A stretch of 43,846 bases of DNA, taken from Pseudomonadota bacterium (GTDB lineage: Bacteria; Pseudomonadota; Gammaproteobacteria; Acidiferrobacterales; UBA6901). Below, piece after piece: positions 17,181-26,805 of the stretch. How positions within the stretch are numbered: position 1 is the stretch's first letter; the number at the start of each line of letters is the position of its first letter. The translations under genes and the position numbers were made by a program. The stretch spans positions 1 through 43,846 of the forward strand of contig JAJYEK010000022.1 of NCBI GenBank assembly GCA_021785795.1, in the 5' to 3' direction. The notes beneath the pieces are model-generated. The model worked only from the letters and a program-made list of their open reading frames with translations, did no database searches and had not been told where the DNA came from.

Positions 17181-18468
17181 GATTTGCGTCGTCTCCGGAT
17201 TCAAGATGGCATGCCGTGCGGGACATTGCCACGCGCAGGCAGCGCGATGCCGTTACGGCTCGGGCGGGCTGGCCATTTTCACGCTTGTTGCCGACATGTT
17301 GCTGCACCGTGAATTGCAGCGGGATCCGTCCAGATCCCTGCCGGATTGGCCGTCGGGGCAGTCGCGCGCTGGCCTCGGTATCTGGTCCGCGCGCATCCCG
17401 AACCGGGGTGCGGTGCAAGCTTAGACTGAGCGCATACCCGGGAATTCCCTTCCGTGCGCCTTGGCGCAACGCAGGAGGAGGGAATGTTGAATTCAGTCTG
17501 GGCCGGGGAGGTGGCAGAGAATTGCAGCGCGTGCCTGCCCCGAGGCGCGGGAAATCCATCGACGACGGGAAAGACCGCACGGTCTGACCCGGCAATCGGT
17601 CGCCACGGGAACGCACAGAACAGAAATCGATTTATATCCTCGGTGGTTGCCGCACGATGACAGCATCCGGGCACCGTGGCGGCAGAGCGCGTGCTGACCC
17701 GGGGGTGCTGACCGTTCCTTATTATGCGGTCGACCCGCGCGCAGCAGGTGCGGGCATGGTGAGCGGGGTGGGGCCTGGGTTCGTTCCAGGAGCATCGGCT
17801 ATTCATGCGGCAATGGACGAGACGGCCGGCCGAGACCGCGCAGGGACCATTTCCCGACGGAACACGATCGATCGCGCCCTGGGGTGCCTCCTTGATCGTC
17901 TCTGGTGGGAGACGCCACACGCCAGCAGTCTTCTTGCGTTTCATCAAACCATTTTTAGCATATGAGGTATTGCTTGTGAACAGCCGGGCGACTGGCTGGA
18001 CTCCGCCGGTCTGTTCGACGAATTCGAGTTTCAGTTTCTCGGGACTGCGACCGATGTCGATGGACCATGCCGGCCTTGTCTGTATCGGCGTTTCGGTCCT
18101 GGAGTGAATCGGAAATGGCGAACAGAGCCGCGCCGGTTCAGGAAGCGGCGAGGGCGCGCGTTCGGGGGAAATCGCACCTGCCGGAGTTTCCGAGAGCGAC
18201 AGGACGCCGGCAGCCAGGGCACGACAGGCGGGCAGCGGACCGGAGTCTTGCAGCATGCGCTGTGGCTGATCTCCGGCGCGATTTTGCTGGGTCCACCGAA
18301 GAACGGGCGACAGCTTCGGGTTCCGCTTTGCCTTATGGTTGACCGGGATCTTCATGTGGCGCATTTTCACCTGCTTAATCGGAGGTGTCGGGGCAAAACA
18401 CGACTTCGGAACCTGGAGTTGAATTGCCGGTCGTATCGATTATCCTGTTCCGGGTGCGGGAGCAAGTG
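17181..18468. other. Longest gene-free gap
   Basis: About 1.3 kb between the divergently placed ATPase gene and the membrane protein/peptidase pair. A 363-codon frame on the - strand (17279-18370) spans most of it, but its translation is a Cys-, His-, Arg- and Pro-rich mixture without a fold, signal or motif, so I do not call it a gene. An AT-richer patch around 17940-17975 is the only compositional change I noticed. No tRNA, terminator or mobile element was seen. Confidence 0.45.
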
Positions 18469-18491
18469 CCGCCAGGCTGGCGGATTACAAT
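18469..18491 (+). promoter_or_regulatory. Candidate promoter -10 with overlapping palindromic operator
   Basis: TACAAT at 18486-18491 resembles a sigma-70 -10 box. Immediately upstream, CCGCCAG-G-CTGGCGG at 18469-18483 is a perfect 7+1+7 inverted repeat, placed where a repressor would block the spacer. No good -35 hexamer is present, which would fit an activator-dependent or weak promoter. It lies 28 bases before the membrane protein gene. Confidence 0.4.
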
Positions 18492-18518
18492 AAAATGAAC
18501 ACGAATTATTAAGCGCAG

Positions 18519-18962
18519 ATGACCGAGAGCAGCAGGCAGGGGCGCGCGCGAGCGTGGACCGCATTCTTGCTGGCGTCGCCGTTCGTATATGGGATGTACA
18601 TCTTCCTCCTGTTCCTCTTCGATACCTTTGCGGGTGATCAGGAGATGCTGTATGAATACTCCATCCAGAAATCGCGGCGGAAACTGGTCATGCAGATAAT
18701 CTACGGTGGCTGGCATGCGGTTCCGATGCTCTATGCCGTGGGCCTTCTTCTTCTGCTGATTGCGTGGGCGCTGGTGAAACGGCTTGGTCGCCAGGTGGTG
18801 GTTCTGACTGGGGCCGTCGGCGCGGCATGCGGCCTGGTGGTGGCCGGCATGTTCACCGGCACCGATATCAGTGCCATAACACCGTCAGTGCTTTCTGGGC
18901 TGCTCCTGGGATGCCTGATGGGTTGGATCGCTTGTGGCATTCGCGCGTTCGGGGGTACCTGA
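18519..18962 (+). CDS. Four-helix membrane protein paired with the clan-CD peptidase
   Basis: 147 residues; I recognise no family. Four hydrophobic stretches are visible: about residues 13-38, 56-84, 89-112 and 120-140. The loop between the first two is charged (QKSRRKLVMQ). The ribosome binding site is weak. The stop codon is one base before the ATG of the secreted peptidase gene (TGAAATG), so the two are almost certainly co-transcribed and coupled. It could be a membrane partner, regulator or substrate of the peptidase; that is inference from adjacency only. An upstream five-codon mini-frame (18495-18512) probably has no role. Confidence 0.72.
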   Translation: MTESSRQGRARAWTAFLLASPFVYGMYIFLLFLFDTFAGDQEMLYEYSIQKSRRKLVMQIIYGGWHAVPMLYAVGLLLLLIAWALVKRLGRQVVVLTGAVGAACGLVVAGMFTGTDISAITPSVLSGLLLGCLMGWIACGIRAFGGT

Positions 18963-18963
18963 A

Positions 18964-20418
18964 ATGCGTCCGCTTTTCGCCATCCTGTGTCTTGGGCTGC
19001 TGCTCAATTCCCCGTACGCGTTTGCCACAGACTACGTCTGGGTCATCGGCGGCGGCCCGAATCCCACGGAGTCGCAGGCACAAATCGAATCCAATGTGAA
19101 CTGGGTCATCCAGATACTGAAGAAGTATCCTGGCAGACGCAAGCTGCGCGTTTTCTTTGCGGCCGGTCGCAAACCCCTGAAGGACGTTGTCGCCTGGCGC
19201 CCACCCAAAGAGTCCAGCGCGTCGCTTCAGCCTCTTGCGCGTGTTTTCGGCGACACCATGGCCAACGGCAATCATTATTACCGCCAGCAAGTTCCTGATG
19301 TCGTGGGCAGCACCGACGCGAATGAGCTCAAGAAACGGCTCGAACGGGAGTTCTCTCGGCTCAAGCCGGGAGACCGGGCGCTCATCATCTACAATGGCCA
19401 CGGGTCGTACAACTATTCCGACGACACATCCCGCAATGCCCTGAGACTATGGAACAACACCCACATTTCCGCGCGCACCATGTATCGGATCATGAAACGC
19501 ATCAATCCCAAGGTCCCGGTGCGATTTGTGTTCACCCAATGCTTCGCCGGCGCCTTTGACCGCCTGGTCCATCCGCATGCCGAAGACAGGCTGGCGCTCG
19601 GGAAAAGTGACCGCTGCGGTTTTTTCGCAGTGTCCCCGTACAAGGAGTCGGAGGGATGTTCGCCGAGCGTCAAAGTGGGTGATTATCGGGACTACACGAC
19701 CTATTTCTTCGCCGCGCTGAAGGGCCGCACGCGGACTGGGGCGCCGCTGCCGGTCAATCCGGACCTGAACCATGACGGTACGGTGTCGCTGTACGAAGCG
19801 CATCTTTACGCGCTGTCGCAGGCGCACAGTACTGACATGCCGCGTTCCACCAGCGAGATGTTTCTCGAGCGTTGGCAGCCCTGGTATCTGCGCTGGGTCG
19901 ATACCGGCGCTGAGCCGGACAATGTCTATGGGCGACTGGCACGCGAAGTGGCGAAGAACAACGGGTTGCCGCAGTCCGGACATGCGCTTATCCGGGCGAT
20001 CAGCGCGCGCAGGCGCGAACTGGTCAGGCGGAAGGATCGGCTGAAGCTGGAGAAGCGCAGCCTCAAGCGGGTTATCCGTCTGTTGCAGGGCAAGATTCAA
20101 GGACGAATCGGCATGCGCTGGCCTGGGGCGCTCTCGCCCTACACGCTCAATTTTGTGCACTTCCTCAACAAAGACCTGGATGCCGCACAGAACTTCATCC
20201 TGGCTGACCGGGACTATCCGGACTTGGTTGCGATGCAAAACCGGCGGTTCGACATCAATAACGATCTGCTCGACATCAACCGCGATATCACGCAGCTCAA
20301 CAAGATCGAGCACCTGCGCCAGCTGGCACGCCTCAAGTACGAGTTCGACCGGCACGCGTCGGCTCAGGACCGCGCCTGGTATCACCGCCTTCTGTCCTGC
20401 GAAGAATTGCCCCTTTAG
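18964..20418 (+). CDS. Secreted clan-CD (caspase/legumain-like) cysteine peptidase
   Basis: 484 residues from ATG 18964, chosen over an in-frame upstream ATG at 18934 because it begins a clean signal peptide (MRPLFAILCLGLLLNS, cleavage likely after YAFA). The clan-CD dyad is visible: hydrophobic strand ALIIYNGHGS with His146, and VRFVFTQCFAGAF with Cys193. These match the strand-HG and strand-xxC patterns of caspases and C13 legumain-like enzymes. Residues 267-278 (DLNHDGTVSLYE) form an EF-hand-like calcium loop with acidic or polar residues at 1, 3, 5 and 12. The C-terminal 150 residues are helical with a basic coiled-coil-like segment (about 340-375). A periplasmic or extracellular protease is inferred. 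The family within clan CD is uncertain. Confidence 0.8.
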   Translation: MRPLFAILCLGLLLNSPYAFATDYVWVIGGGPNPTESQAQIESNVNWVIQILKKYPGRRKLRVFFAAGRKPLKDVVAWRPPKESSASLQPLARVFGDTMANGNHYYRQQVPDVVGSTDANELKKRLEREFSRLKPGDRALIIYNGHGSYNYSDDTSRNALRLWNNTHISARTMYRIMKRINPKVPVRFVFTQCFAGAFDRLVHPHAEDRLALGKSDRCGFFAVSPYKESEGCSPSVKVGDYRDYTTYFFAALKGRTRTGAPLPVNPDLNHDGTVSLYEAHLYALSQAHSTDMPRSTSEMFLERWQPWYLRWVDTGAEPDNVYGRLAREVAKNNGLPQSGHALIRAISARRRELVRRKDRLKLEKRSLKRVIRLLQGKIQGRIGMRWPGALSPYTLNFVHFLNKDLDAAQNFILADRDYPDLVAMQNRRFDINNDLLDINRDITQLNKIEHLRQLARLKYEFDRHASAQDRAWYHRLLSCEELPL

Positions 20419-20598
20419 GGCAACTGCGCAGGCGGGTTCGTGCGGCAGTCGCAATCCGTATGGCGCCCGAGGTGAGCGGGGTGCCGGAAGGATCGGACAA
20501 ATCCGGGCAAGTTCAGCATGTACCGCGAGCGTGCCGCGCAGGGAGGATCCCAGCGCGGATCTGGGTGGAAGGGGTAGACCGGAACCCCCCGGTGACCG

Positions 20599-21606
20599 TC
20601 ATACTTTGTAATACTCCCGGTACCACCGTACGAAGCGCGAGATCCCGACTTCGACCGGAGTTGCGGGCCGGAAGCCGACTGCTGCGGCCAGTTCGCTGAC
20701 ATCGGCGACGGTGGCTGGCACGTCGCCGTCCTGCATCGGAAGCAGCTCCAGGATGGCCTCCCGGCCGAGCTCCTGTTCCAGGATGTGGATGTAGCGCATC
20801 AGCTCCACCGGGCTGTTGTTGCCTATGTTGAATATGCGGTACGGAGCGCGACTGGTCGCGGGATCCGGCCGGTCCCCGGACCACTCGGCATTGGGCGTTG
20901 CCGGCCGGTCTATCACGCGGATCACGCCCTCGACGATGTCATCGATATAAGTGAAATCGCGCACCATCTGTCCGCGGTTGAATACCGGAATGGGTTTGCC
21001 CTCCAGGATTCCCTTTGTGAACAGGAACAGCGCCATATCCGGGCGCCCCCAGGGGCCATACACGGTGAAGAAGCGCAGCCCCGTGCAGGGCAGCGCAAAC
21101 AGGTGGGCGTAGCTGTGCGCCATGAGCTCATTGGCCTTCTTGCTCGCCGCGTAGAGCGACAGCGGATGATCGACGTTGTCGTGCTCCGAAAAGGGCTGCC
21201 TGGTATTGGCTCCGTAGACCGAACTCGAGGAGGCGAAAACGAAATGGCCGACCTGAGTGTGGCGGCAACCTTCGAGCAGGTTGGCAAAGCCGACAAGGTT
21301 GGCGTCGACATAGGCATGCGGATTCTTGAGGGAATAGCGTACGCCGGCCTGGGCAGCCAGATTCATCACGGCATCGAAGTGATCTTCGCGAAAGAGTTTT
21401 GCCACGGCCTCACGCTCGGCGATGTCGAGCCTTTCAAAGCGGAAGTTCGGGTACGCAGAGAGCCGGGCGAGACGCGATTCCTTGAGCGCCACGGAGTAGT
21501 AATCGTTCAGGTTGTCGATCCCGACAACCTCATCGCCGCGATCGAGCAGCCGGATGGCGAGGGTGGATCCGATAAATCCGGCGGCGCCGGTGATCATGAT
21601 GCGCAT
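20599..21606 (-). CDS. UDP-glucuronate 4-epimerase-like SDR enzyme
   Basis: 335 residues, extended SDR fold. The N-terminus has the NAD-binding motif TGAAGFIGS (about 6-14), followed by [10 protein letters not shown], which is characteristic of UDP-glucuronate (or UDP-GalA/GlcNAcA) 4-epimerases. The catalytic set is present: SSSVYG near 127 and YAASK near 152. [10 protein letters not shown] near 220 is the conserved substrate-loop block. It should interconvert the C4 configuration of a UDP-uronate in the cytoplasm. It lies 76 bases downstream of the 6-dehydrogenase gene on the same strand, which would supply its UDP-uronate substrate, so the two form a short pathway for an acidic sugar of the exopolysaccharide. 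Glucuronate versus N-acetyl-hexosaminuronate cannot be decided here. Confidence 0.88.
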   Translation of the reverse strand: MRIMITGAAGFIGSTLAIRLLDRGDEVVGIDNLNDYYSVALKESRLARLSAYPNFRFERLDIAEREAVAKLFREDHFDAVMNLAAQAGVRYSLKNPHAYVDANLVGFANLLEGCRHTQVGHFVFASSSSVYGANTRQPFSEHDNVDHPLSLYAASKKANELMAHSYAHLFALPCTGLRFFTVYGPWGRPDMALFLFTKGILEGKPIPVFNRGQMVRDFTYIDDIVEGVIRVIDRPATPNAEWSGDRPDPATSRAPYRIFNIGNNSPVELMRYIHILEQELGREAILELLPMQDGDVPATVADVSELAAAVGFRPATPVEVGISRFVRWYREYYKV

Positions 21607-21682
21607 GGTCAGTATGTTCCTCTTGATTCAGGGGTCACTGTTTCGGCATGGAGGCCGGCGCCCCGCTTGCTGGGAGCGCGCC

Positions 21683-22963
21683 TTACAGCCGCCACGAGGC
21701 AATGCCGGCAGCCTTGAGGGCGCGCAGATCGAACTGGGACTTCACGTCAATGAAGCAGCCCGTCGCCTTGAGCTTTGCGCGGTAGTCGGCGAGCGCACGC
21801 TCCCGGAACGGTGCATGGGCGACGGCCAGTACGATCGCGTCGGCGACCGGCAGGGCGTCGAAGTCGACGAGCTCGATGCCGTATTCGTGCCGCGCCTCGG
21901 CCGCAAGCGGCACGGGATCGTGGACATGGACTTCCACGCCGTAGGATCTGAGCTCCTCGATTACGTCGATCACCCGCGAGTTGCGCAGGTCCGGACAGTT
22001 CTCCTTGAACGTCAATCCGAGCACGTTGACACAGGCGCCCTTGACCGGATTGCCCAGCTTGATCATCTGCTTGATGGTTTGCTCGGCGACGAACTTGCCC
22101 ATGTGGTCATTGATCCGCCGCCCGGCGAGGATGACCTCGGGGTGGTAGCCGATCATTTCGGCCTTGTGGGTGAGATAATAGGGATCGACCCCGATGCAGT
22201 GTCCGCCCACCAGCCCCGGGCGGAAGGGCAGGAAGTTCCACTTGGTTCCTGCTGCCTCGAGCACCTCGAGCGTGTCGATGCCGAGCTTGTCGAAGATGAC
22301 GGCGAGCTCGTTCATGAGTGCGATATTGAGGTCGCGCTGGGTGTTCTCGATCACCTTGGCGGCCTCGGCCACCTTGATGCTCGATGCGCGGTGCACGCCG
22401 GCGGCGATGACCGAGGCGTAGAGGGAAGCGACCGCATCGAGTGTGGCGGCGTCGTCGCCCGAGACGACCTTTACGATGGCTGTGAGCGTGTGCTCGCGGT
22501 CTCCGGGGTTGATGCGCTCGGGTGAATAGGCGACATGGAAGTCCTGCTTCCACTTCTTTCCCGAGTACTCCTCGATCACCGGCACGCATATCTCTTCGGT
22601 GGCGCCCGGGTAGACGGTGGATTCGTAGATGACGATCGCGCCGCGTTTCATGTGCCGTCCGACCGTCTGGCTAGCGCTCACCAGGGGCGAGAAGTCGGGC
22701 TGGCGCGCGCGGTCGATCGGAGTGGGAACGGCGACGATGATGAAGTCGGCCGATGCGAGCTCCTGCGCATCGGTGGTCGGGTGGAGCTTGTCGGCCGCGC
22801 GCAGCTCGGCGCCTGACATCTCGCCGGTGGGGTCGATGAACCGCCGGTAACTCTCTACCTTGGCCGCGCTCAGGTCGAATCCGATGGTGCGGTATTGCTT
22901 TCCGAACTCGACGGCGAGCGGCAGCCCGACGTATCCGAGACCGACGACTGCGACGACACTCAT
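21683..22963 (-). CDS. UDP-N-acetylhexosamine 6-dehydrogenase (TviB/WbpA-like)
   Basis: 426 residues from ATG 22963, preceded by AGGAGAG and starting with the Rossmann motif VVGLGYVGLPLA; the open frame extends to 23122 but the added residues are not part of the family. It belongs to the UDP-sugar 6-dehydrogenases: N-terminal NAD domain, central helix, and active site GGHCIGVDPYY with catalytic Cys256, followed by GLTFKENCPDLRNS typical of the UDP-GlcNAc/GalNAc/ManNAc branch rather than UDP-glucose dehydrogenase. It oxidises the C6 alcohol of a UDP-HexNAc twice to the uronate with NAD+. With the downstream epimerase it parallels the TviB-TviC pair of Vi antigen synthesis. The acidic product would be a plausible substrate for the amidotransferase at 1500-3398. 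Confidence 0.9.
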   Translation of the reverse strand: MSVVAVVGLGYVGLPLAVEFGKQYRTIGFDLSAAKVESYRRFIDPTGEMSGAELRAADKLHPTTDAQELASADFIIVAVPTPIDRARQPDFSPLVSASQTVGRHMKRGAIVIYESTVYPGATEEICVPVIEEYSGKKWKQDFHVAYSPERINPGDREHTLTAIVKVVSGDDAATLDAVASLYASVIAAGVHRASSIKVAEAAKVIENTQRDLNIALMNELAVIFDKLGIDTLEVLEAAGTKWNFLPFRPGLVGGHCIGVDPYYLTHKAEMIGYHPEVILAGRRINDHMGKFVAEQTIKQMIKLGNPVKGACVNVLGLTFKENCPDLRNSRVIDVIEELRSYGVEVHVHDPVPLAAEARHEYGIELVDFDALPVADAIVLAVAHAPFRERALADYRAKLKATGCFIDVKSQFDLRALKAAGIASWRL

Positions 22964-23295
22964 GGTGTTTCTCTCCTGATGATTGAAAGGCTCTCGCTGT
23001 GGCCGGACTGGGATCCGGAAATGCCGCGGCATGAGAGAAACAGCAGGGTGCGCGCTCGGAATCTCTCCGACCATCGTGTGGCTGCGCCACGCCGGATTGC
23101 GGTCGTGCCGCCTCGCGGGCACTGATGCCCCTTTTGTTATTCAGACCGGACGCTATAATCGCACAAAGACGCCCCGACTTTCCACGAGACGGCGGCATCT
23201 GCGGACAGGTACCTACGGTTTGCTATGCCGCATGCAGGGTGACCTGCACCATCGCGGTGGCGCCGGGCGGAAACAACAAGGAGAAAGGATCCGGC
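22964..23295. other. Divergent intergenic region with sugar-gene promoters
   Basis: 332 bases between the divergent dehydrogenase and epimerase genes. It contains AGGAGAG (dehydrogenase ribosome site, - strand), a TATAAT on + at 23154-23159, and AAAGGA before the epimerase start. No coding gene is supported here. Confidence 0.55.
23154..23159 (+). promoter_or_regulatory. Probable -10 box (TATAAT) for the UDP-hexose 4-epimerase
   Basis: A consensus TATAAT in otherwise GC-rich DNA, 137 bases before the epimerase ATG. The upstream region CTTTTGTTATT holds only a poor -35 (TTTTGT at 16 bases spacing). The placement in a divergent intergenic region supports a promoter. Confidence 0.45.
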
Positions 23296-24219
23296 ATGAA
23301 GGTGTTGATCACGGGCGGGGCGGGTTTCATCGGATCACACCTCACGGACCGGCTGCTTGCCGGAGGAAACGAGGTCCGGGTGCTCGACAATCTCTCCACG
23401 GGGAAGCGCGAAAACCTGCCGCTGTCCGACCCGGGACTCGAATTCATTGCGGACGACATCAGCGGTCTGGACGCGGCCCACAGCTGCATGCGCGGTGTTG
23501 ATGCCGTGGTGCATCTGGCTGCGGTGGCGTCCGTTCAGGCCAGCATCGATGACCCGATCGCGACCCACCGGACGAATTTCGACGGAACCCTGAATCTGCT
23601 GGAGGCGGCGCGGGCCCGGGGCGTGAAGCGTTTCCTTTACGCCAGTTCGGCGGCGGTCTACGGGGACACGTCGCGGCTTCCGGTTCCGGAGACGTGCAGC
23701 CTGCAGCCGCTGTCCCCGTATGCGGCCGACAAGTTGGCCGGGGAGCATTATCTCTACTATTATTTCAGGAAGCACGGGCTGGCAACGACGGCGTTCCGCT
23801 TTTTCAACATCTACGGGCCCCGTCAGGATCCCTCGTCGCCCTATTCCGGCGTGATCAGCATCTTCGTCGACCGGGTGCGGGCCGGCAGTCCCGTCACGAT
23901 TTTCGGCGACGGACGGCAGACGCGCGACTTCGTGTTCGTCGGGGATCTCGTGGCCTTGCTCGCGGGCGCGCTGGAGCGTGACGGTCTCGAGGGCAAGACG
24001 GTTAATGTCGGCACCGGTGTCGAGAGTTCGCTGCTGCAGCTGATCGAGGCGCTCGAGGATCTGGCGGGCAGGAAGGTGGCGCGCAATCACCGTGATGCCC
24101 GTGTCGGCGACATTCTGAGGTCATGCGCGGATGTCACGCGTCTGCGGGAATGCTTCGGGACGGTTCCGTCCACGCCGATCCGCGGGGGTCTGCGCACGCT
24201 GGTTCCGCCGCCGGGCTAG
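23296..24219 (+). CDS. UDP-glucose/UDP-GlcNAc 4-epimerase-like SDR enzyme
   Basis: 307 residues from ATG 23296, which has AAAGGA six bases upstream and begins MKVLITGGAGFIGSH, the NAD-binding glycine motif. The open frame runs back to 23125 but the extra 57 residues have no family match. The SDR catalytic set is present: SSAAVYG near 120 with YAADK near 145, then FNIYGPRQDP and RDFVFVGDLV. This is the GalE/Gne-type branch of extended SDRs, interconverting UDP-glucose/galactose or the N-acetyl forms. It is shorter than E. coli GalE but normal for this branch. Transcribed away from the dehydrogenase/epimerase pair, it likely feeds the same polymer. Substrate is not decidable from sequence. Confidence 0.86.
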   Translation: MKVLITGGAGFIGSHLTDRLLAGGNEVRVLDNLSTGKRENLPLSDPGLEFIADDISGLDAAHSCMRGVDAVVHLAAVASVQASIDDPIATHRTNFDGTLNLLEAARARGVKRFLYASSAAVYGDTSRLPVPETCSLQPLSPYAADKLAGEHYLYYYFRKHGLATTAFRFFNIYGPRQDPSSPYSGVISIFVDRVRAGSPVTIFGDGRQTRDFVFVGDLVALLAGALERDGLEGKTVNVGTGVESSLLQLIEALEDLAGRKVARNHRDARVGDILRSCADVTRLRECFGTVPSTPIRGGLRTLVPPPG

Positions 24220-24286
24220 CGCAGGGCCGCGGCGCCCGGAAGGTGCTCGTGAGACAAGTGCTGTGCAGGACAACACGGACTCACTC

Positions 24287-24667
24287 ATGGATCTGAACAG
24301 GAAGCGCCCGGTATATCTCAATCTTCTGAAGATCCGCCTGCCGGTGGGCGGGGTGGTTTCCATCATCCACCGCATCAGCGGTGTGCTGCTGGTGATGGTA
24401 CTTCCTGTATCGGTCTATCTGCTGCAGCGCATGCTCCAGAGCCGGGCAGCCTTCGAGCGTGTCGCGACAGCCACGCACGGAATCCTCGTAAAGATCGTGG
24501 TGCTGGCGGTGCTGTGGTTGTTCGGCCAGCATTTCTTCGCCGGCATCCGCCACCTGCTGATGGACATGGATATCGGCACCAGCAGGCAGGCCGGCCGCGC
24601 CGGTGCGTGGCTGGTGTTCGCCGCTTCGGCAGCGGTGGTCGCGTACGCGGCAGCGAGGCTCCTGTGA
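24287..24667 (+). CDS. sdhC: Succinate dehydrogenase cytochrome b556 subunit
   Basis: 126 residues from ATG 24287, the normal SdhC length; an in-frame GTG at 24263 is a possible earlier start. The first transmembrane helix follows the signature [20 protein letters not shown] and the quinone/heme motif HRISGVLL. Three membrane helices are visible, and the segment [12 protein letters not shown] in helix 2 supplies the heme-ligand histidine region. With SdhD it anchors SdhAB in the inner membrane, binds heme b and reduces ubiquinone. The stop codon overlaps the start of sdhD as GTGA. It opens the sdhCDABE operon. Confidence 0.93.
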   Translation: MDLNRKRPVYLNLLKIRLPVGGVVSIIHRISGVLLVMVLPVSVYLLQRMLQSRAAFERVATATHGILVKIVVLAVLWLFGQHFFAGIRHLLMDMDIGTSRQAGRAGAWLVFAASAAVVAYAAARLL

Positions 24668-25020
24668 TCGAAATGCGTCCTGCAGGCAGCGCCCACCGCG
24701 GTCTCGCAGAATGGATCCTGCAGCGCCTCACCGCCGTCTACATGACGGGTTACGTGATTGTGCTGGTCCTGCGCTGGATTGCCGGGCCGGCGCCTGGCTA
24801 CGTGGCGTGGCGGCAGTGGGCAGGCACGCTTCCGGTGCGCGTTTCCGTCACGCTGTTTTTCGTCAGCGCCGTCGTCCATGCCTGGATCGGGCTGCGCAGC
24901 GTCTATATGGATTATCTGCAGTTGCTCTGGCTGAGGCTTATCGTCGTCATCATGACGGCAGTCATGCTGGCGGCGCTGTTCGCGTGGGCCCTCGGTGTGA
25001 TCTGGGGAGCCGGCGGATGA
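24664..25020 (+). CDS. sdhD: Succinate dehydrogenase membrane anchor subunit
   Basis: 118 residues from GTG 24664, which overlaps the sdhC stop as GTGA and has GAGG at five bases; ATG 24673 is an alternative that would drop three residues. Three transmembrane helices are present. The motif [15 protein letters not shown] contains the heme-ligand histidine and the Asp-Tyr pair that lines the ubiquinone site. It forms the second half of the membrane anchor of complex II. Its stop overlaps the sdhA start as ATGA, so translation of the operon is coupled throughout. Confidence 0.92.
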   Translation: MIEMRPAGSAHRGLAEWILQRLTAVYMTGYVIVLVLRWIAGPAPGYVAWRQWAGTLPVRVSVTLFFVSAVVHAWIGLRSVYMDYLQLLWLRLIVVIMTAVMLAALFAWALGVIWGAGG

Positions 25021-26780
25021 ACATCGCCCGGCGCCGCTTCGATTGCCTGGTGATCGGCGCCGGCGGCGGTGGGCTGCGGGCTGCGCTGCAGCTGGCGCAG
25101 GCTGAGGCGCATGTCGCGGTGGTGTCCAAGGTCTTTCCCACACGTTCCCACACGGTGGCGGCGCAGGGGGGCATGAACGCCGCCCTCGGAAACGTGCTTC
25201 CGGACAACTGGCTGTGGCACATGTATGACACCGTCAAAGGAGGCGATTATCTGGGCGACCAGGACGCGATCGAATACATGTGCCAGACGGCACCGCGGCT
25301 GGTGGTAGAGCTCGAGCACTACGGGGTGCCGTTCACGCGCCTGGCCAACGGGAGGATCTACCAGCGCAAGTTCGGTGGCCAGAGCCAGAATTTCGGGGGC
25401 GAACAGGCGGCACGTACCTGTGCGGCGGCCGACCGCACCGGTCACGCGATTCTGCATGCGCTCTATCAGCAGAATATTCGGGCCCGCACCCATTTTTTTG
25501 ACGAATATTTCGCGGTCGATCTGCTGCGGGATCGTGACGGTTACGTGCTCGGCGCGCTGGTTCTGGAGATCGAGACCGGCGAGCCGCTGGTTATCGAAGC
25601 CCGCACCACGCTGATTGCCACCGGCGGGGCCGGACGCATCTACCGCACCGGTACCAACGCCCTGATCAATACCGGCGACGGGATGGCGATGGCCTTGCGG
25701 GCGGGCATCCCGCTCGAGGACATGGAGTTCATCCAGTTTCATCCCACCGGGATAGCGGGTTTCGGCATGCTGATCACCGAAGGTGCGCGCGGGGAGGGGG
25801 GATACCTGATCAATGCCGGCGGCGAGCGGTTCATGGAACGGTATGCGCCGCACGCCAAGGATCTGGCAAGCCGCGATGTCGTCAGCCGCGCCATCGCCGT
25901 CGAGGTGCGCGAGGGCCGCGGCTGTGGTCCCCGGAAGGACCATGTGCTGCTCAAGCTCGATCACCTGCCGGCGGAGGTAATCAAGAGCCGCCTGCCGGGA
26001 ATCCGGGAGACCGCCATGCGGTTTGCCCACGTTGATCCGGTGGAACGGCCGATCCCGGTCTATCCGTCGCTGCACTACATGATGGGCGGCATACCCACGA
26101 ACCGCTTCGGGCAGGTCGTGGTTCCGGAGCACCATGGGCCGGAAGAGCCGGTTCCCGGGCTGTACGCCGCAGGAGAATGCGCGTGCGTATCCATACACGG
26201 TGCCAACCGTCTGGGCGGGAACTCCCTGCTGGACATCGTGGTGTTCGGCCGGGCCGCCGGCGAGCACATGGTGCAGTACCTTTCCGAGAATCCGTATCAC
26301 CGGCCACTCGATCCTCAGGGCGTGGAGCAGGTGATGGAACGGCTGCGGCGCTGGGACCGCGAGGGCGACGGGGAGCCGGTTGACGCCCTGGGCGAGGAGC
26401 TGCGACTCACGATGGAGCAGTACTGCGGCGTGTTCCGCACCCAGGACGTGCTGGACGAAGGCGTGCGCAGGATCGTCGCCATCGAACAGCGCCTGCCGGA
26501 TGCGCGGCTCAGGGACCACAGCAAGGTGTTCAATACCGCGCGGATCGAGGCCCTGGAACTCGAGAACCTGGTGGACGTGGCGTTGGCGACGGTGGTGTCG
26601 GCAGCGGCACGCACCGAGAGTCGCGGTGCCCACAGCCGCGAGGATTATCCGCAGCGCGACGATCTCAGATGGCTCCGGCACAGCCTGTTCTACAAGGCCG
26701 GGCGGCGCATGGACTACAAACCGGTGCGCATGAAGCCGCTCACGGTCGACAGCTTTCCGCCGAAGCAGCGGGTTTACTGA
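25017..26780 (+). CDS. sdhA: Succinate dehydrogenase flavoprotein subunit
   Basis: 587 residues from ATG 25017 (ATGA overlap with sdhD); the open frame extends upstream to 24603 but that part lies inside sdhD. FAD-binding motif [12 protein letters not shown] at about 12-23, and His45 in [11 protein letters not shown] is the covalent FAD attachment site. Substrate-binding HPTGI near residue 242 and the [21 protein letters not shown] block near 385-405 are conserved. The C-terminal helical domain ends with the usual KPVRMKPL segment. It oxidises succinate to fumarate on the cytoplasmic face of the inner membrane and passes electrons to SdhB. The flavinylation factor sdhE is in the same operon. 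Confidence 0.96.
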   Translation: MNIARRRFDCLVIGAGGGGLRAALQLAQAEAHVAVVSKVFPTRSHTVAAQGGMNAALGNVLPDNWLWHMYDTVKGGDYLGDQDAIEYMCQTAPRLVVELEHYGVPFTRLANGRIYQRKFGGQSQNFGGEQAARTCAAADRTGHAILHALYQQNIRARTHFFDEYFAVDLLRDRDGYVLGALVLEIETGEPLVIEARTTLIATGGAGRIYRTGTNALINTGDGMAMALRAGIPLEDMEFIQFHPTGIAGFGMLITEGARGEGGYLINAGGERFMERYAPHAKDLASRDVVSRAIAVEVREGRGCGPRKDHVLLKLDHLPAEVIKSRLPGIRETAMRFAHVDPVERPIPVYPSLHYMMGGIPTNRFGQVVVPEHHGPEEPVPGLYAAGECACVSIHGANRLGGNSLLDIVVFGRAAGEHMVQYLSENPYHRPLDPQGVEQVMERLRRWDREGDGEPVDALGEELRLTMEQYCGVFRTQDVLDEGVRRIVAIEQRLPDARLRDHSKVFNTARIEALELENLVDVALATVVSAAARTESRGAHSREDYPQRDDLRWLRHSLFYKAGRRMDYKPVRMKPLTVDSFPPKQRVY

Positions 26781-26805
26781 CAGACAGCCGGAAGGAGCCA
26801 GGGCG

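Noticed and set aside
17279..18370. 363-codon open frame on the - strand in the longest gap
   Set aside because: The translation is rich in Arg, Pro, Cys and His without hydrophobic core, motif, signal or good start context; long chance frames are common in GC-rich DNA.
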